A stretch of DNA of 11,553 nt from Dongia_B soli (GTDB lineage Bacteria; Pseudomonadota; Alphaproteobacteria; Dongiales; Dongiaceae): positions 1 through 11,553 of the forward strand of contig NZ_JAXCLW010000017.1 in the NCBI RefSeq assembly GCF_034044715.1, written 5' to 3'. The position numbers and the translations under genes were made by a program. This document shows, piece by piece, positions 1 through 6,443 of this stretch; positions within the stretch are counted from its first letter, which is position 1; the number at the start of each line of letters is the position of its first letter. The notes beneath the pieces were generated by a model. That model saw only the letters and a program-made list of their open reading frames with translations, was not told where the DNA came from and searched no databases.

Positions 1-75
1 GGGACAGCAGTGTTCTCTCTCTGCTTTCGGGGGTGCCGCACGGATGGGTCTTGCAGGGGGTCTGGCCTCGTTATG

Positions 76-93
76 TACCTATCGGTCCATAAT
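76..93 (+). promoter_or_regulatory. Operator-like motif, copy 1 of 3
   Basis: The bases tacctatcggtccataat match the other two copies as TACC-N4-GGTC-YAYAWT. The core ACC-N4-GGT is an inverted repeat, as expected for a dimeric repressor. The site lies 250 bp before the TetR start, so it may control a divergent gene beyond the left edge of the window. The link to this TetR protein is inferred from position only. Confidence 0.5.
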
Positions 94-224
94 TGCGCAA
101 AAAAACACCCCTGCGCCGGCGCAACGCCCCGCTCGATCCAGTCCTGCTGACCTGCGCAATCTCAGCCGAGACGGCATTGCCGCTAGGGCTGGCCGACCGC
201 CCCTTGGTCGCGACATCCGTTAGA

Positions 225-242
225 TACCATTTGGTCCACAAT
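225..242 (+). promoter_or_regulatory. Operator-like motif, copy 2 of 3
   Basis: The bases taccatttggtccacaat have the same orientation and spacing as the other two copies. The N4 centre differs (attt), while the ACC/GGT arms and the downstream tail are kept. That is the pattern of a protein-binding site rather than of a recent duplication. Confidence 0.5.
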
Positions 243-268
243 CATTCAAGGCCCTCGCTTGGAATCGA

Positions 269-286
269 TACCGATCGGTCTATATT
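269..286 (+). promoter_or_regulatory. Operator-like motif, copy 3 of 3, next to the TetR start
   Basis: The bases taccgatcggtctatatt contain a perfect 10-bp palindrome, accgatcggt, at 270-279. The site ends 39 bp before the TetR ATG, where a bound repressor could block transcription of its own gene. This is the most symmetric copy and the best candidate for autoregulation. The GGTCTATATT side also resembles an AT-rich -10 region. Confidence 0.55.
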
Positions 287-325
287 TATGACAGGAGCCG
301 ACAAACAGGTACCCAAGTAAGCACG

Positions 326-910
326 ATGGCACGTCCGCGCGAATTTGACGAAGACGAGGTTTTGGACGCCGCCCTCCGGGTCTTTTGGGAGAAGGGCTAT
401 GAGAGTGCGGCTCTAAGCGACCTGTTGGTGGCGACGGGGCTGACCAAGTCCAGTCTCTACAAAGCCTTCGGCAGCAAGGAGGGACTCTTCTGGCGCGTCG
501 TTGAGCGATACCAGCGTGACTTCCTGGATTTTCGCCATGAAGCGCTTGCAGAGCCGACGCCGCGGCGCATCGCCGCGCGGCTGCTCGAGGGCGTCACCGA
601 GCTGCATAGCGGGCGGCGGAATCCGGCCGGCTGCCTCGAACTCAACACCGCGCTGTCCGGGTCCACGGAAGCCGAGCCGATCAGGCAGAAACTCGTCCGC
701 GGCCGTGAGCTTTTCAGGCAGCGGCTCCGCGACCGCTTTGAAGAGACCTCGGCAACCGCGCCGCTGCCGCCGGGCATGACCAGCGACGACGCCGCCTCGT
801 TCATCATGTCGCTCATCCAGGGCCTGGCCGCCCAGGCGAAAGGCGGCGTCCCCCGGGAAACTGCCCGCCGGGTGGTGCGCGCCGCATTGCTGTCTTGGCC
901 GGAATCCTGA
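326..910 (+). CDS. TetR/AcrR family transcriptional regulator
   Basis: This 194-residue protein is a normal-length TetR repressor. Residues 1-55 form the DNA-binding domain: the opening MARPREFDEDEVLDAALRVF and the helix-turn-helix around 30-50, ending in SLYKAFGSKEGLF, are textbook TetR. The rest is the ligand-binding and dimerisation region. The segment NPAGCLELNTAL matches the GCL..N pattern in a large TetR subgroup, some members of which sense electrophiles or small organic compounds; that the single Cys is a sensor here is only a guess. The ATG at 326 is preferred because the family motif starts there, although the ribosome-binding site is poor (AGGAG lies about 29 bases upstream). Three operator-like motifs precede the gene. 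The inducer and target are unknown; no obvious target lies downstream. Confidence 0.93.
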   Translation: MARPREFDEDEVLDAALRVFWEKGYESAALSDLLVATGLTKSSLYKAFGSKEGLFWRVVERYQRDFLDFRHEALAEPTPRRIAARLLEGVTELHSGRRNPAGCLELNTALSGSTEAEPIRQKLVRGRELFRQRLRDRFEETSATAPLPPGMTSDDAASFIMSLIQGLAAQAKGGVPRETARRVVRAALLSWPES

Positions 911-1259
911 CAACACCTCAGCATCGATTCCGCCCCTCCCGCAAACAGCATGGCCGGAAATCCGACTTGCTAGGGCGGCAATCGGGAAGCTCCATAGAGA
1001 TATGGTCACTCGACGTCCTCAAGCGAGAGATAAGGAGATCCAGCTCGGTCAGTGAGGGCGCCATCCTTCGGTCGCGATAATCTGGCAAATAGTTGCGAGC
1101 CACGGATCGCTCCGCTGAATTGTTGCCAATGCTTTCTGGCGATTGCCCGTCCGGCCGAGTGGTAAATTCGGCTCACCACCGGAGCTGTCGCGTCTCAGCT
1201 CCAGCTCCGGCGGTAGTGGGGTCGTGGCCCTGGCGAGCCATCTCAGCGTCGCCGAAACA
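911..1259. other. Convergent intergenic region with a strong hairpin
   Basis: This is 349 bp between the stop of the TetR gene and the stop of the convergent hypothetical gene. Short frames exist on both strands but none has a good start site or recognisable similarity. Apart from the hairpin listed at 1179-1210 I see nothing functional. Confidence 0.5.
1179..1210. terminator. Hairpin between convergent genes, possible bidirectional terminator
   Basis: CCGGAGCTG at 1179-1187 pairs perfectly with CAGCTCCGG at 1202-1210, giving a 9-bp GC-rich stem and a 14-base loop. An alternative 7-bp stem uses CAGCTCC at 1196-1202. Flanking bases extend the pairing imperfectly. It lies 50 bp beyond the minus-strand stop at 1260. 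There is no T-tract on either side, so intrinsic termination is uncertain; it could instead stabilise mRNA ends. Confidence 0.4.
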
Positions 1260-1709
1260 TTAGCATCTCGCGAACCAGAAGGTTGCGGCCTTGATCCGGG
1301 CAAACAGGCCACCCTCTGGCTCGGCCATGGCCGCACGGACATACTGCGCGGCGGCCGCGGCGGTCATCGTAGCGCCGTAATGGCAATAGCAGACGATGTC
1401 ATGCAATTGCCTGTCGGTTAGCCCGAAGAACTGCTTGGCTTGGTCGTAGCTGTCGTCGAACAATCCCTGCGCGCGGAGGACGGGATCCTCGAACGCGACT
1501 GAAATCGGCGAGTCAGCACTGCGCATCAGTCCCCGTGCATCGCGGGTCTGGTATTCGGTCTGGTAAAATGTGGCGAGGATTCGATACGGCTTTCGCTCAA
1601 GGAGTTGCGCCCACCGTTCCAAGCGTTCGTGCCGCGACAAAGCGGGACGAGCTTGGTCGGCAGAAATCTCGGCGACTGTCCGGAGTTGGTCGAGAGTTTG
1701 GTGTTTCAT
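1260..1709 (-). CDS. Conserved hypothetical protein, 149 aa
   Basis: I do not recognise a named domain. The call as a real gene rests on an ideal Shine-Dalgarno sequence (AGGAGG, 7 bases before the ATG at 1709) and coherent residue composition along its length. The N-terminus (MKHQTLDQLRTVAEIS, then LSRHERLERWAQLLERKPYR) is charged and probably helical; the wording resembles hypothetical proteins I associate with rhizobial genomes, but that is memory, not a search. A CYCHYG segment near residue 108 places two Cys and a His close together, so metal binding or redox activity is possible but unproven. The C-terminus ends in aromatic residues (ATFWFARC). No signal peptide or membrane helix is evident, so it is probably cytoplasmic. 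It converges on the TetR gene, with a TetR-type motif variant about 200 bp upstream. Confidence 0.75.
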   Translation of the reverse strand: MKHQTLDQLRTVAEISADQARPALSRHERLERWAQLLERKPYRILATFYQTEYQTRDARGLMRSADSPISVAFEDPVLRAQGLFDDSYDQAKQFFGLTDRQLHDIVCYCHYGATMTAAAAAQYVRAAMAEPEGGLFARIKAATFWFARC

Positions 1710-1909
1710 TATGGCCTCCTAGTCCAATAGTCGGCCCCCCAATTACGATACTGCCAAAGCCACACGTTGCTCAAGATGCGGCCTTGAATCAAAACTCACC
1801 CACCGCGCAATTGAAGACCTTGCGGAATACCGGTGTGGACGCATCCCGGCAGCGTCGCTACCCCTACGGATTTCCGAGGCGAGAACCACCAACGGCTTGC
1901 CGCCGGGCC

Positions 1910-1929
1910 TACCTGCATCGGTCTATAGT
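1910..1929 (+). promoter_or_regulatory. Variant of the TetR-region operator motif with a 6-base spacer
   Basis: The bases tacctgcatcggtctatagt match the consensus of the three left-hand copies except that the spacer between TACC and GGTC is 6 bases rather than 4. It shares the 11-mer atcggtctata with copy 3. It lies 200 bp upstream of the minus-strand hypothetical gene, so a role there is possible. The changed spacing would rotate one half-site and may abolish binding. Confidence 0.25.
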
Positions 1930-2054
1930 ATATCAGCGAGACGATGCGACGACGCTCCAAGGATCGAGCCAAGCCGTCTTGGCACAGCTTCTTCGTTCAC
2001 GAACGAGCCGATGCGATGGTGGGCAGGCCATGACGCACACTGGAGAGTTTAGGA

Positions 2055-2080
2055 CGCACGCCTAAGTGCGCGGATTTTTT
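2055..2080 (+). terminator. Weak terminator-like hairpin with T-run
   Basis: CGCAC at 2055-2059 pairs with GTGCG at 2066-2070 around a 6-base loop, followed by CGGA and six Ts. The stem is only 5 bp and is separated from the T-run by four bases, so it is a marginal intrinsic terminator. No intact plus-strand gene lies upstream. Confidence 0.25.
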
Positions 2081-2399
2081 ATTTATTTTTTGCTGCATGT
2101 TGCGTGGAATCTGTTCCATACAACTGGCTGGGCCGTTACGTGCATTCTGGTCGCAACTCGCTCCTCGCTCTGGCTTCATGCGCTGGGTTGGCCCGTGCAT
2201 AACAGCGCCGGGCTTTCTCATTCCTCAACGAAGTGGCTTTTCCTCTGTAGCGGACAAATGGCCACTCGCTCCACTTCTCGAGCATTGACTCGGATAGGAA
2301 ACCGCCGATCCTTATCCACATCCCAACTAGCCGTTAACCCATGATTCTCCCGGCGACGATGACGGCGGTAACGTCCGGTTCGATGAGTGAGATTAGCAG

Positions 2400-2819
2400 A
2401 TGCCCACCTGCGATATTGGACTCAGAAGATACAGCCTGCATTTGTTTACGTGCCAAAACGGCCACAACATCCTCGATAGCCGGCCGCCAAGCGAAGCGGT
2501 TTCGGACGCAGAAATTCTCGTGACGCGAATTCTGTACGAGGACTTTGGGCAAAGCTTATCATGGACACCGGAGTTGCCGCGGGTGCACAAGTGTTTTCGC
2601 GAGTTCGATTTCAGCGATTTTATGAGTATGGCAGCTTTATGTGGCTGGATAGTCAGGGAAGCTGACAAGCGCAGGCGAATTAGCCTTAAATTCATGACTT
2701 GCGAACTGGCCGATGGCTTCAAAATTTTTCGGGACTGGCCGGACAGTTTCAGGAAAGTCGTCGCCGAGAGAATCGCTGCCTCTCCAGCAGACTTTTCGAT
2801 GGTGAGCAATTGGGTGTAA
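2400..2819 (+). CDS. TniQ-like C-terminal fragment, probably a remnant
   Basis: The 139-residue product resembles the middle and C-terminal parts of TniQ, the target-selection or accessory protein of Tn7/Tn5053-type transposition systems. Seen directly: a zinc-knuckle-like start (Cys4, then GLRRY, Cys18-Q-N-G-His22), a linker with SEAVSDAEILVTRIL where TniQ proteins have a similar charged helix, and RDWPDSFRKV at about 111-120, matching a recurring dWPxxF signature. In the adjacent frame the bases just before the start read R-C-P, so one lost base would restore C-P-T-C, a full CXXC knuckle. This suggests the N-terminal half was lost by frameshift or truncation. Two stops (2388 and 2394) close the frame upstream and the ribosome-binding site is weak. 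No transposase or ATPase partner is visible. Base composition is more AT-rich than its neighbours, consistent with transfer. The assignment is from motif memory and needs a profile search. Confidence 0.45.
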   Translation: MPTCDIGLRRYSLHLFTCQNGHNILDSRPPSEAVSDAEILVTRILYEDFGQSLSWTPELPRVHKCFREFDFSDFMSMAALCGWIVREADKRRRISLKFMTCELADGFKIFRDWPDSFRKVVAERIAASPADFSMVSNWV

Positions 2820-2922
2820 GACTTCGATACCCCGGAGGATACCACTGGCGGGAACCTGGTTGTCGAACAGATCCGTAAATGCATGAGCGGGAAACCGAAT
2901 GTGCTCAGGAATTCCAGCCAAT

Positions 2923-3891
2923 ATGGGCACAGAAACCATGACACGGCCTCTATTGACACTCCTAGCCTGCGTACTGGCCTTCTGGATGGGCTATTCTGCC
3001 AATCAAGGCAGCACTTGTTTGGTCGCTGCATCGCAGGAGCTGCAGCAGCGACGCCGGCCTGGATTGTTTGTTGGATTTCTCGCTGCCTCGGCGGCGGCCG
3101 GTTTGGTCGCCGTGCCTCTCGCTTGGTCGGGGGCGGGCGGGGCGCTTGCCGCATCTGTTGACATCAGCGCGACTGTGCTCGTGGGGGCAGTTGCTTTCGG
3201 CATTGGCGCACTCATTAACGACGCCTGCCTACTGGGGTCTCTCAGCCGTCTTGGCGATGGAGAAATAAGGCTACTCGCCATGCCAGTCGGACTAGCCGTC
3301 GGCTTACTTCTTATCGACCGAATCATGATCGACCGCAGTCCGCTACGGCCTAGCGTGCTGACCGCGCCAAGTAAATTCGGCGCTGCGGTTCTGGGGGGAT
3401 TTCTGATCGTCGCGGTTCTTTCTCAAGCGTATATCTCCCGGCGGACAGCCTCGCGGTCAGGCGGGCGTTGGCCGCTCGGCGTTGCGATGTTGGTCCTGGG
3501 CTTGACTGGGGGTGCGCTCTACGCCATCGCACCTGTGTGGAACTACGTTCACTTGGTGCAACGCAGCCTTCCGCTCACGATGGCCGCGACTCGTGAGATC
3601 TCGATATTAACTGTCGCTGCGTCAATCGCCGGCGCCGTCACAGCCGCACTTCATCAAGGCAGATGGCGCCTACAGCGGCCTACGCTCGCTGACATCGGAA
3701 AATCATTTGTCGGAGGTGCGCTGATGGGTGTGGGCGTGGCCCTTATTCCCGGCGGCAACAATGGTCTAATTCTCGCGGCGATCCCAGCCCTGTCGCCCGG
3801 CGGAATTGTCGCATACTTGCTGATGACGGCCACGATCGTTCTCGGCCTCTCTGTGATTGCCAGGATATCCCGCAAGAGCACCACGGCCTAG
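2923..3891 (+). CDS. YeeE/YedE (Sulf_transp) family membrane permease
   Basis: A roughly 322-residue integral membrane protein with about nine or ten hydrophobic helices, resembling the YeeE/YedE (DUF395) family whose member TsuA imports thiosulfate. Seen in the sequence: a first helix followed by NQGSTC (Cys32) and QEL, like the family's G-x-C...E repeat start; DACLLGSLSRLGDGE at about 100-114, the first half of the family repeat; and PGGNNGLILAAIPALSP from 276, its second-half counterpart, with Gly where many members carry Cys. Two of the Cys positions used for substrate relay in TsuA therefore seem present and the third is replaced. The frame is open from ATG 2899; I prefer ATG 2923, which has AGGA 12 bases upstream, but 2938 is also possible. 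No sulfurtransferase (TusA-like) gene adjoins it. The substrate is inferred to be a small sulfur compound; some subfamilies are uncharacterised. Confidence 0.8.
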   Translation: MGTETMTRPLLTLLACVLAFWMGYSANQGSTCLVAASQELQQRRRPGLFVGFLAASAAAGLVAVPLAWSGAGGALAASVDISATVLVGAVAFGIGALINDACLLGSLSRLGDGEIRLLAMPVGLAVGLLLIDRIMIDRSPLRPSVLTAPSKFGAAVLGGFLIVAVLSQAYISRRTASRSGGRWPLGVAMLVLGLTGGALYAIAPVWNYVHLVQRSLPLTMAATREISILTVAASIAGAVTAALHQGRWRLQRPTLADIGKSFVGGALMGVGVALIPGGNNGLILAAIPALSPGGIVAYLLMTATIVLGLSVIARISRKSTTA

Positions 3892-3918
3892 CTATGTCTA
3901 TGCTCTATGCACATATAA

Positions 3919-4250
3919 ATGGCCCCAATCCATGCACCCCGATACCGCAACATTTTTGGCGCGTTCGTGCTTATGAACGGTGGCGACATCGTTCGCGCAA
4001 CCTCATCGCGGCCGCCAGAAGCGGGACCCGCGGCTTTGGCGCGGGGATTGCTTGCACATGAGCCGGGCTTTCAATCCGGACATTCGCGATTGAGGTCGGT
4101 CTCTCCCACGCTGGCACCATTCGCCTGACCGGCCGGTTGGCCAACGAAGGCCTGATCGAGCGCCGGGGCACGCCGCTGACGGCCGCGCTCGATGCTTTAC
4201 CTCACGGCAGCGGGCAGGAGAGCAAACGTCTTCAAGGTCTGGAGAACGCC
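3919..4250 (+). pseudogene. MarR family regulator pseudogene with several frameshifts
   Basis: Pieces of one winged-helix MarR protein can be read in order in changing frames. Frame of 3919: NIFGAFVLMNGGDIVRA and a helix ending ALARGLLAHEPG. After a shift near 4066-4071, the next frame reads SIRTFAIEVGLSHAGTIRL, then TGRLANEGLIERR, an almost perfect MarR recognition helix and wing entry. A second shift near 4166-4178 gives D-G-R-A (4178-4189), the conserved wing residues. A third near 4192 gives LYLTAAGRRANVFKV, the usual LxLTxxG strand and start of the last helix. So at least three frame changes are needed and the gene cannot be functional as written. It follows the permease closely on the same strand and may once have regulated a neighbour. 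Its last codons are unclear, so the end is approximate; a frame continues to a stop at 4339. Confidence 0.75.
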
Positions 4251-4337
4251 TATCGGATTTGTAGACGCTGCTCTCACGATGCTGCGACGATACCCCATCG
4301 ACGCGAAGCTGCACCACCAGCAGTATGACGTGGGGTT

Positions 4338-4889
4338 CTAAGATTGAGCATCGACGCCATCATGCGCAGGAATTGCCGTGGACTTACCGGCGCCCTCCCG
4401 TTTGGGAAGGATCCAGTTGGGGCGAGGGAAGTGACAGGTGTAACCTGCCGGCCACTTCTCAAGATAATCCTGATGCTCCGGCTCTGCTTCCCAGAAGTCC
4501 CCCACAGGCTCCACCTCAGTGACAACCTTGCGCTCCCAAAGGCCGGACGCATCGACGTCGGCTATGGTTTCCTCGGCGATGCGCTTCTGTTCGTCGTCGA
4601 CATAGTAGATCGCTGAACGGTATGAGGTGCCAATGTCTCCGCCCTGACGGTTTCGCGTTGTGGGATCGTGGATTTGAAAGAAATACTCCAGGATCCGCCG
4701 GTAGCTCGTCTCTGCGGGATCGAAGACGATTTCGATTCCCTCAGCATGGGTACCGTGATTGCGGTAGGTCGCGTTGGGAGTGTCCCCACCGGTATAGCCG
4801 ACGCGAGTCGAGACAACACCGGGAAGTTTGCGGATCAGGTCCTGCATTCCCCAGAAGCATCCCCCCGCAAGAACAGCGCGCTGATACAT
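4338..4889 (-). CDS. msrA: Peptide-methionine (S)-S-oxide reductase MsrA
   Basis: MsrA reduces the S-epimer of methionine sulfoxide in proteins and free methionine, using thioredoxin to recycle. The catalytic motif GGCFWG appears right at the N-terminus (Cys11), followed by the conserved GYTGGDTPNATYRNHGTHAE segment and FFQIHDPTTRNRQGGDIGTSYRS, which forms the substrate pocket. Length is 183 residues, normal for a cytoplasmic MsrA. A longer frame opens upstream, but ATG 4889 is clearly the start because GGAGG sits just before it and family similarity begins there. A second Cys at 152 (GYTCHFPRP) is the likely resolving residue; the Cys pair found at the C-terminus of E. coli-type enzymes is absent. 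The gene begins one base after the msrB stop, so the two are translationally coupled. Its 3' end runs up against the MarR remnant. Confidence 0.97.
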   Translation of the reverse strand: MYQRAVLAGGCFWGMQDLIRKLPGVVSTRVGYTGGDTPNATYRNHGTHAEGIEIVFDPAETSYRRILEYFFQIHDPTTRNRQGGDIGTSYRSAIYYVDDEQKRIAEETIADVDASGLWERKVVTEVEPVGDFWEAEPEHQDYLEKWPAGYTCHFPRPNWILPKREGAGKSTAIPAHDGVDAQS

Positions 4890-4890
4890 C

Positions 4891-5334
4891 TTAAACCTCC
4901 TCAACCTGGTCGAGATATTCGCCGTAGCCCTCGCTCTCCATGTCGTCGCGATGGATGAACCGGAGTGACGCGGAATTGATACAGTAGCGCAGGCCACCGC
5001 GATCAGCCGGGCCATCCGGGAAGACGTGGCCGAGGTGGCTGTCGCCGTGGGTCGACCTAACCTCGGTCCTGATCATCCCGTGCGAGCTGTCCCGCAACTT
5101 GTTAATGTTTGCAGAGACGAGCGGCTTGGTGAAACTAGGCCACCCGCAGCCAGACTCGAACTTATCGGACGACGCAAAGAGAGGCTCGCCTGAGACGATG
5201 TCCACGTAGATGCCAGGTTCCTTGTGATCATTGTATTCCCCGGTGAAGGGGCGCTCGGTGCCCGCCTCCTGGGTGACGCGGCGCTGTTCCGGTGTCAGTC
5301 GATCGATGGCCGCCTGCGACTTTCGGTACTGCAT
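4891..5334 (-). CDS. msrB: Peptide-methionine (R)-S-oxide reductase MsrB, non-zinc form
   Basis: MsrB reduces the R-epimer of protein-bound methionine sulfoxide and so complements MsrA. The 147-residue product shows ERPFTGEYNDHKEPGIYV, KFESGCGWPSF, DSHLGHVFPDGP and RYCINSASLRF, the family signature. Cys118 in RYC is the catalytic residue and Cys63 in GCGWPSF the probable resolving Cys. The two CXXC pairs that bind structural zinc in E. coli-type MsrB are missing: the first is Asp45...Ser48 (YVDIVSGEPLF) and the second lies in RSTHGDSHLGH. This is a common zinc-free variant, not a defect. ATG 5334 is chosen over an upstream in-frame start because GGAGG lies 6 bases before it and family similarity begins there. 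It is first in the msrB-msrA operon and sits 149 bp downstream of a LysR gene on the same strand. Confidence 0.97.
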   Translation of the reverse strand: MQYRKSQAAIDRLTPEQRRVTQEAGTERPFTGEYNDHKEPGIYVDIVSGEPLFASSDKFESGCGWPSFTKPLVSANINKLRDSSHGMIRTEVRSTHGDSHLGHVFPDGPADRGGLRYCINSASLRFIHRDDMESEGYGEYLDQVEEV

Positions 5335-5407
5335 AATGAGCCTCCAATATTTCATTTGAGAGCGGGGCACGTTGCTGTCCGTTCTCACGGTACACGCATC
5401 GTTGTCA

Positions 5408-5436
5408 ATTATTGCAAGCGGGACCAAATATTCCAA
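5408..5436 (-). promoter_or_regulatory. Candidate promoter of the msrB-msrA operon
   Basis: On the minus strand TTGGAA (5436-5431) and AATAAT (5413-5408) are separated by 17 bases, close to a sigma-70-type promoter, and lie about 75 bp before the msrB start. The region also has an AATATTT (5346-5352) and AAATATT (5426-5432) inverted pair on either side of the expected transcription start, which could be regulator half-sites. A separate TTGACA at 5408-5403 has no good -10 partner. Prediction from sequence only. Confidence 0.35.
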
Positions 5437-5483
5437 TACGCCGCGAGTGTCGTTTCTTAACGGCGGCGGTGCGGCGACGCTCC

Positions 5484-6359
5484 TCACTGCCATTCGTACA
5501 TCGAGGCGAATTGCGCAATCTTCCGTATCTCAATCGGCGTGGCCGATCCCGAGACCGTCGCGATCACCAATTCCCGCTCCAGGGAGAGGCCTTCGATAGG
5601 CCGTGTAACGAGGCCCGGAGCCGCAACCGAGCGCTCCGGTAAGATGCAAATTGCATGGCCATCGGCAACCACGCGCTGCACCCAATCCTCTCTTTCCGTT
5701 CGGATGCGCGGTCGCATCATGACCTCTCGACGGGCGAAGTGTTCCCGGATCTGTTCCCGGAACTCGCACCTAAGGCGGTCAATATACGGGAACTCCGCCA
5801 AGTCTTGAGCACGAACGACGTCCGCGCTGGCGAGCGGGTGGTCTGTTGCGCAGCCAAGAACCAAGCGCTCTCGGAAGAGAGGACGTACGTCCAGCTTCGG
5901 GTCGGACTTCAGTTCACGCGAGAGGATGCAGGCGTGATACTTGCCGGAGAGGACTTCTGCCGTATCCTCGTGGTGTTGAAGTGCGTGAATCTTGATCCTT
6001 ACGGATGGGATCTGTTCCAAGGCGCTGAGAAAGAACGACGTAAAAGCGTTAGGGCCAACCGTAGGGGCTACGGCGATGTCGAGTACACGATGCCGACCGA
6101 GAGCCCAATTGTCCGAATGCTGGCGCACATTTCTTAGCGCAACCTGCATTCGTCTGAATTCCATTTCTATGTCCTGCCCCAGGGCGGTGAGGCGGCTGTT
6201 TTTACCATCGCGATAGATCAATGGCCCGCCGAGCTCTTCCTCCAAACGACGAATGGCCCGAGTCATGCTCGGCTGTGAAACGCCGCTCAGCCGGGCTGCT
6301 GTCGTGAAATTGAGCGTCTCAGCTAGATTAATGAAGTAACTGATTTGATTGAGTTCCAT
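5484..6359 (-). CDS. LysR family transcriptional regulator upstream of msrBA
   Basis: A 291-residue LysR-type regulator. Residues 1-60 are the winged helix-turn-helix (NFTTAARLSGVSQPSMTRAI with RRLEEELGGPLIYRDG, then LTALG). About 90-291 is the periplasmic-binding-protein-like sensor domain, with DWVQRVVADGHAICILPE and the late PGLVTRPIEGLSLERELV typical of the fold. Three Cys occur in the sensor domain, but no OxyR-like Cys pair in the known context can be recognised, so peroxide sensing is not established. ATG 6359 is supported by the family start and a modest GAAGAG upstream. It is co-directional with msrB, 149 bp away, and a candidate promoter lies between them, so control of msrBA is a reasonable inference. 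The AraC gene upstream ends 84 bp away on the same strand. Confidence 0.93.
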   Translation of the reverse strand: MELNQISYFINLAETLNFTTAARLSGVSQPSMTRAIRRLEEELGGPLIYRDGKNSRLTALGQDIEMEFRRMQVALRNVRQHSDNWALGRHRVLDIAVAPTVGPNAFTSFFLSALEQIPSVRIKIHALQHHEDTAEVLSGKYHACILSRELKSDPKLDVRPLFRERLVLGCATDHPLASADVVRAQDLAEFPYIDRLRCEFREQIREHFARREVMMRPRIRTEREDWVQRVVADGHAICILPERSVAAPGLVTRPIEGLSLERELVIATVSGSATPIEIRKIAQFASMYEWQ

Positions 6360-6443
6360 AGCTCTTCGCGCCGGCTAACACACTTCTAATGATCCCATCT
6401 GCTACGTTCACGGTGGGGTGTGCAATTGCGGCAGTAGTCCCAT

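Larger units (their letters stand above)
1..325. other. Leader region upstream of the TetR gene, no convincing gene
   Basis: No reading frame here looks like a real gene. A 75-codon TTG-started frame at 93-320 runs across two of the three operator-like motifs and has no recognisable similarity, so I treat it as chance. The informative content is the set of three motifs listed separately. The first 70 bases could be the edge of a gene outside the window, since a plus-strand frame stays open from base 4 to a stop at about 90, but I do not recognise the peptide. Confidence 0.5.
1710..2399. other. Long intergenic stretch, no recognisable intact gene
   Basis: Several short frames occur on both strands (for example 1535-2065 and 2066-2344 on plus) but lack ribosome-binding sites and recognisable motifs. 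Contents worth noting are a spaced variant of the TetR operator motif at 1910-1929, a small hairpin followed by a T-run at 2055-2080, and a weak GCCCG/CGGGC stem at 2191-2213. The run of Ts and As at 2075-2091 is unusually AT-rich against its surroundings. I read this as decayed accessory DNA leading into the TniQ-like fragment. Confidence 0.5.

Noticed and set aside
93..320. 75-codon plus-strand frame before the TetR gene
   Set aside because: It starts at TTG without a ribosome-binding site, spans two operator-like motifs and has no recognisable motif.
413..1009. Long minus-strand frame opposite the TetR gene
   Set aside because: It is a shadow of the GC-rich TetR coding sequence; the plus frame carries the conserved domain.
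2191..2213. Possible tRNA or terminator stem GCCCG/CGGGC
   Set aside because: Only a 5-bp stem with a 13-base loop; no cloverleaf and only three Ts after it.
2393..3154. 253-codon minus-strand frame
   Set aside because: It overlaps the TniQ-like and permease genes on the opposite strand and has low-complexity Arg/Pro-rich sequence typical of an antisense shadow.
4890..5015. N-terminal extension of MsrA
   Set aside because: The 42 extra residues lie entirely inside msrB and precede a strong ribosome-binding site and the conserved MsrA start at 4889.
5335..5493. N-terminal extension of MsrB
   Set aside because: Family similarity and GGAGG place the start at 5334; the extension covers the candidate promoter and overlaps the LysR stop.
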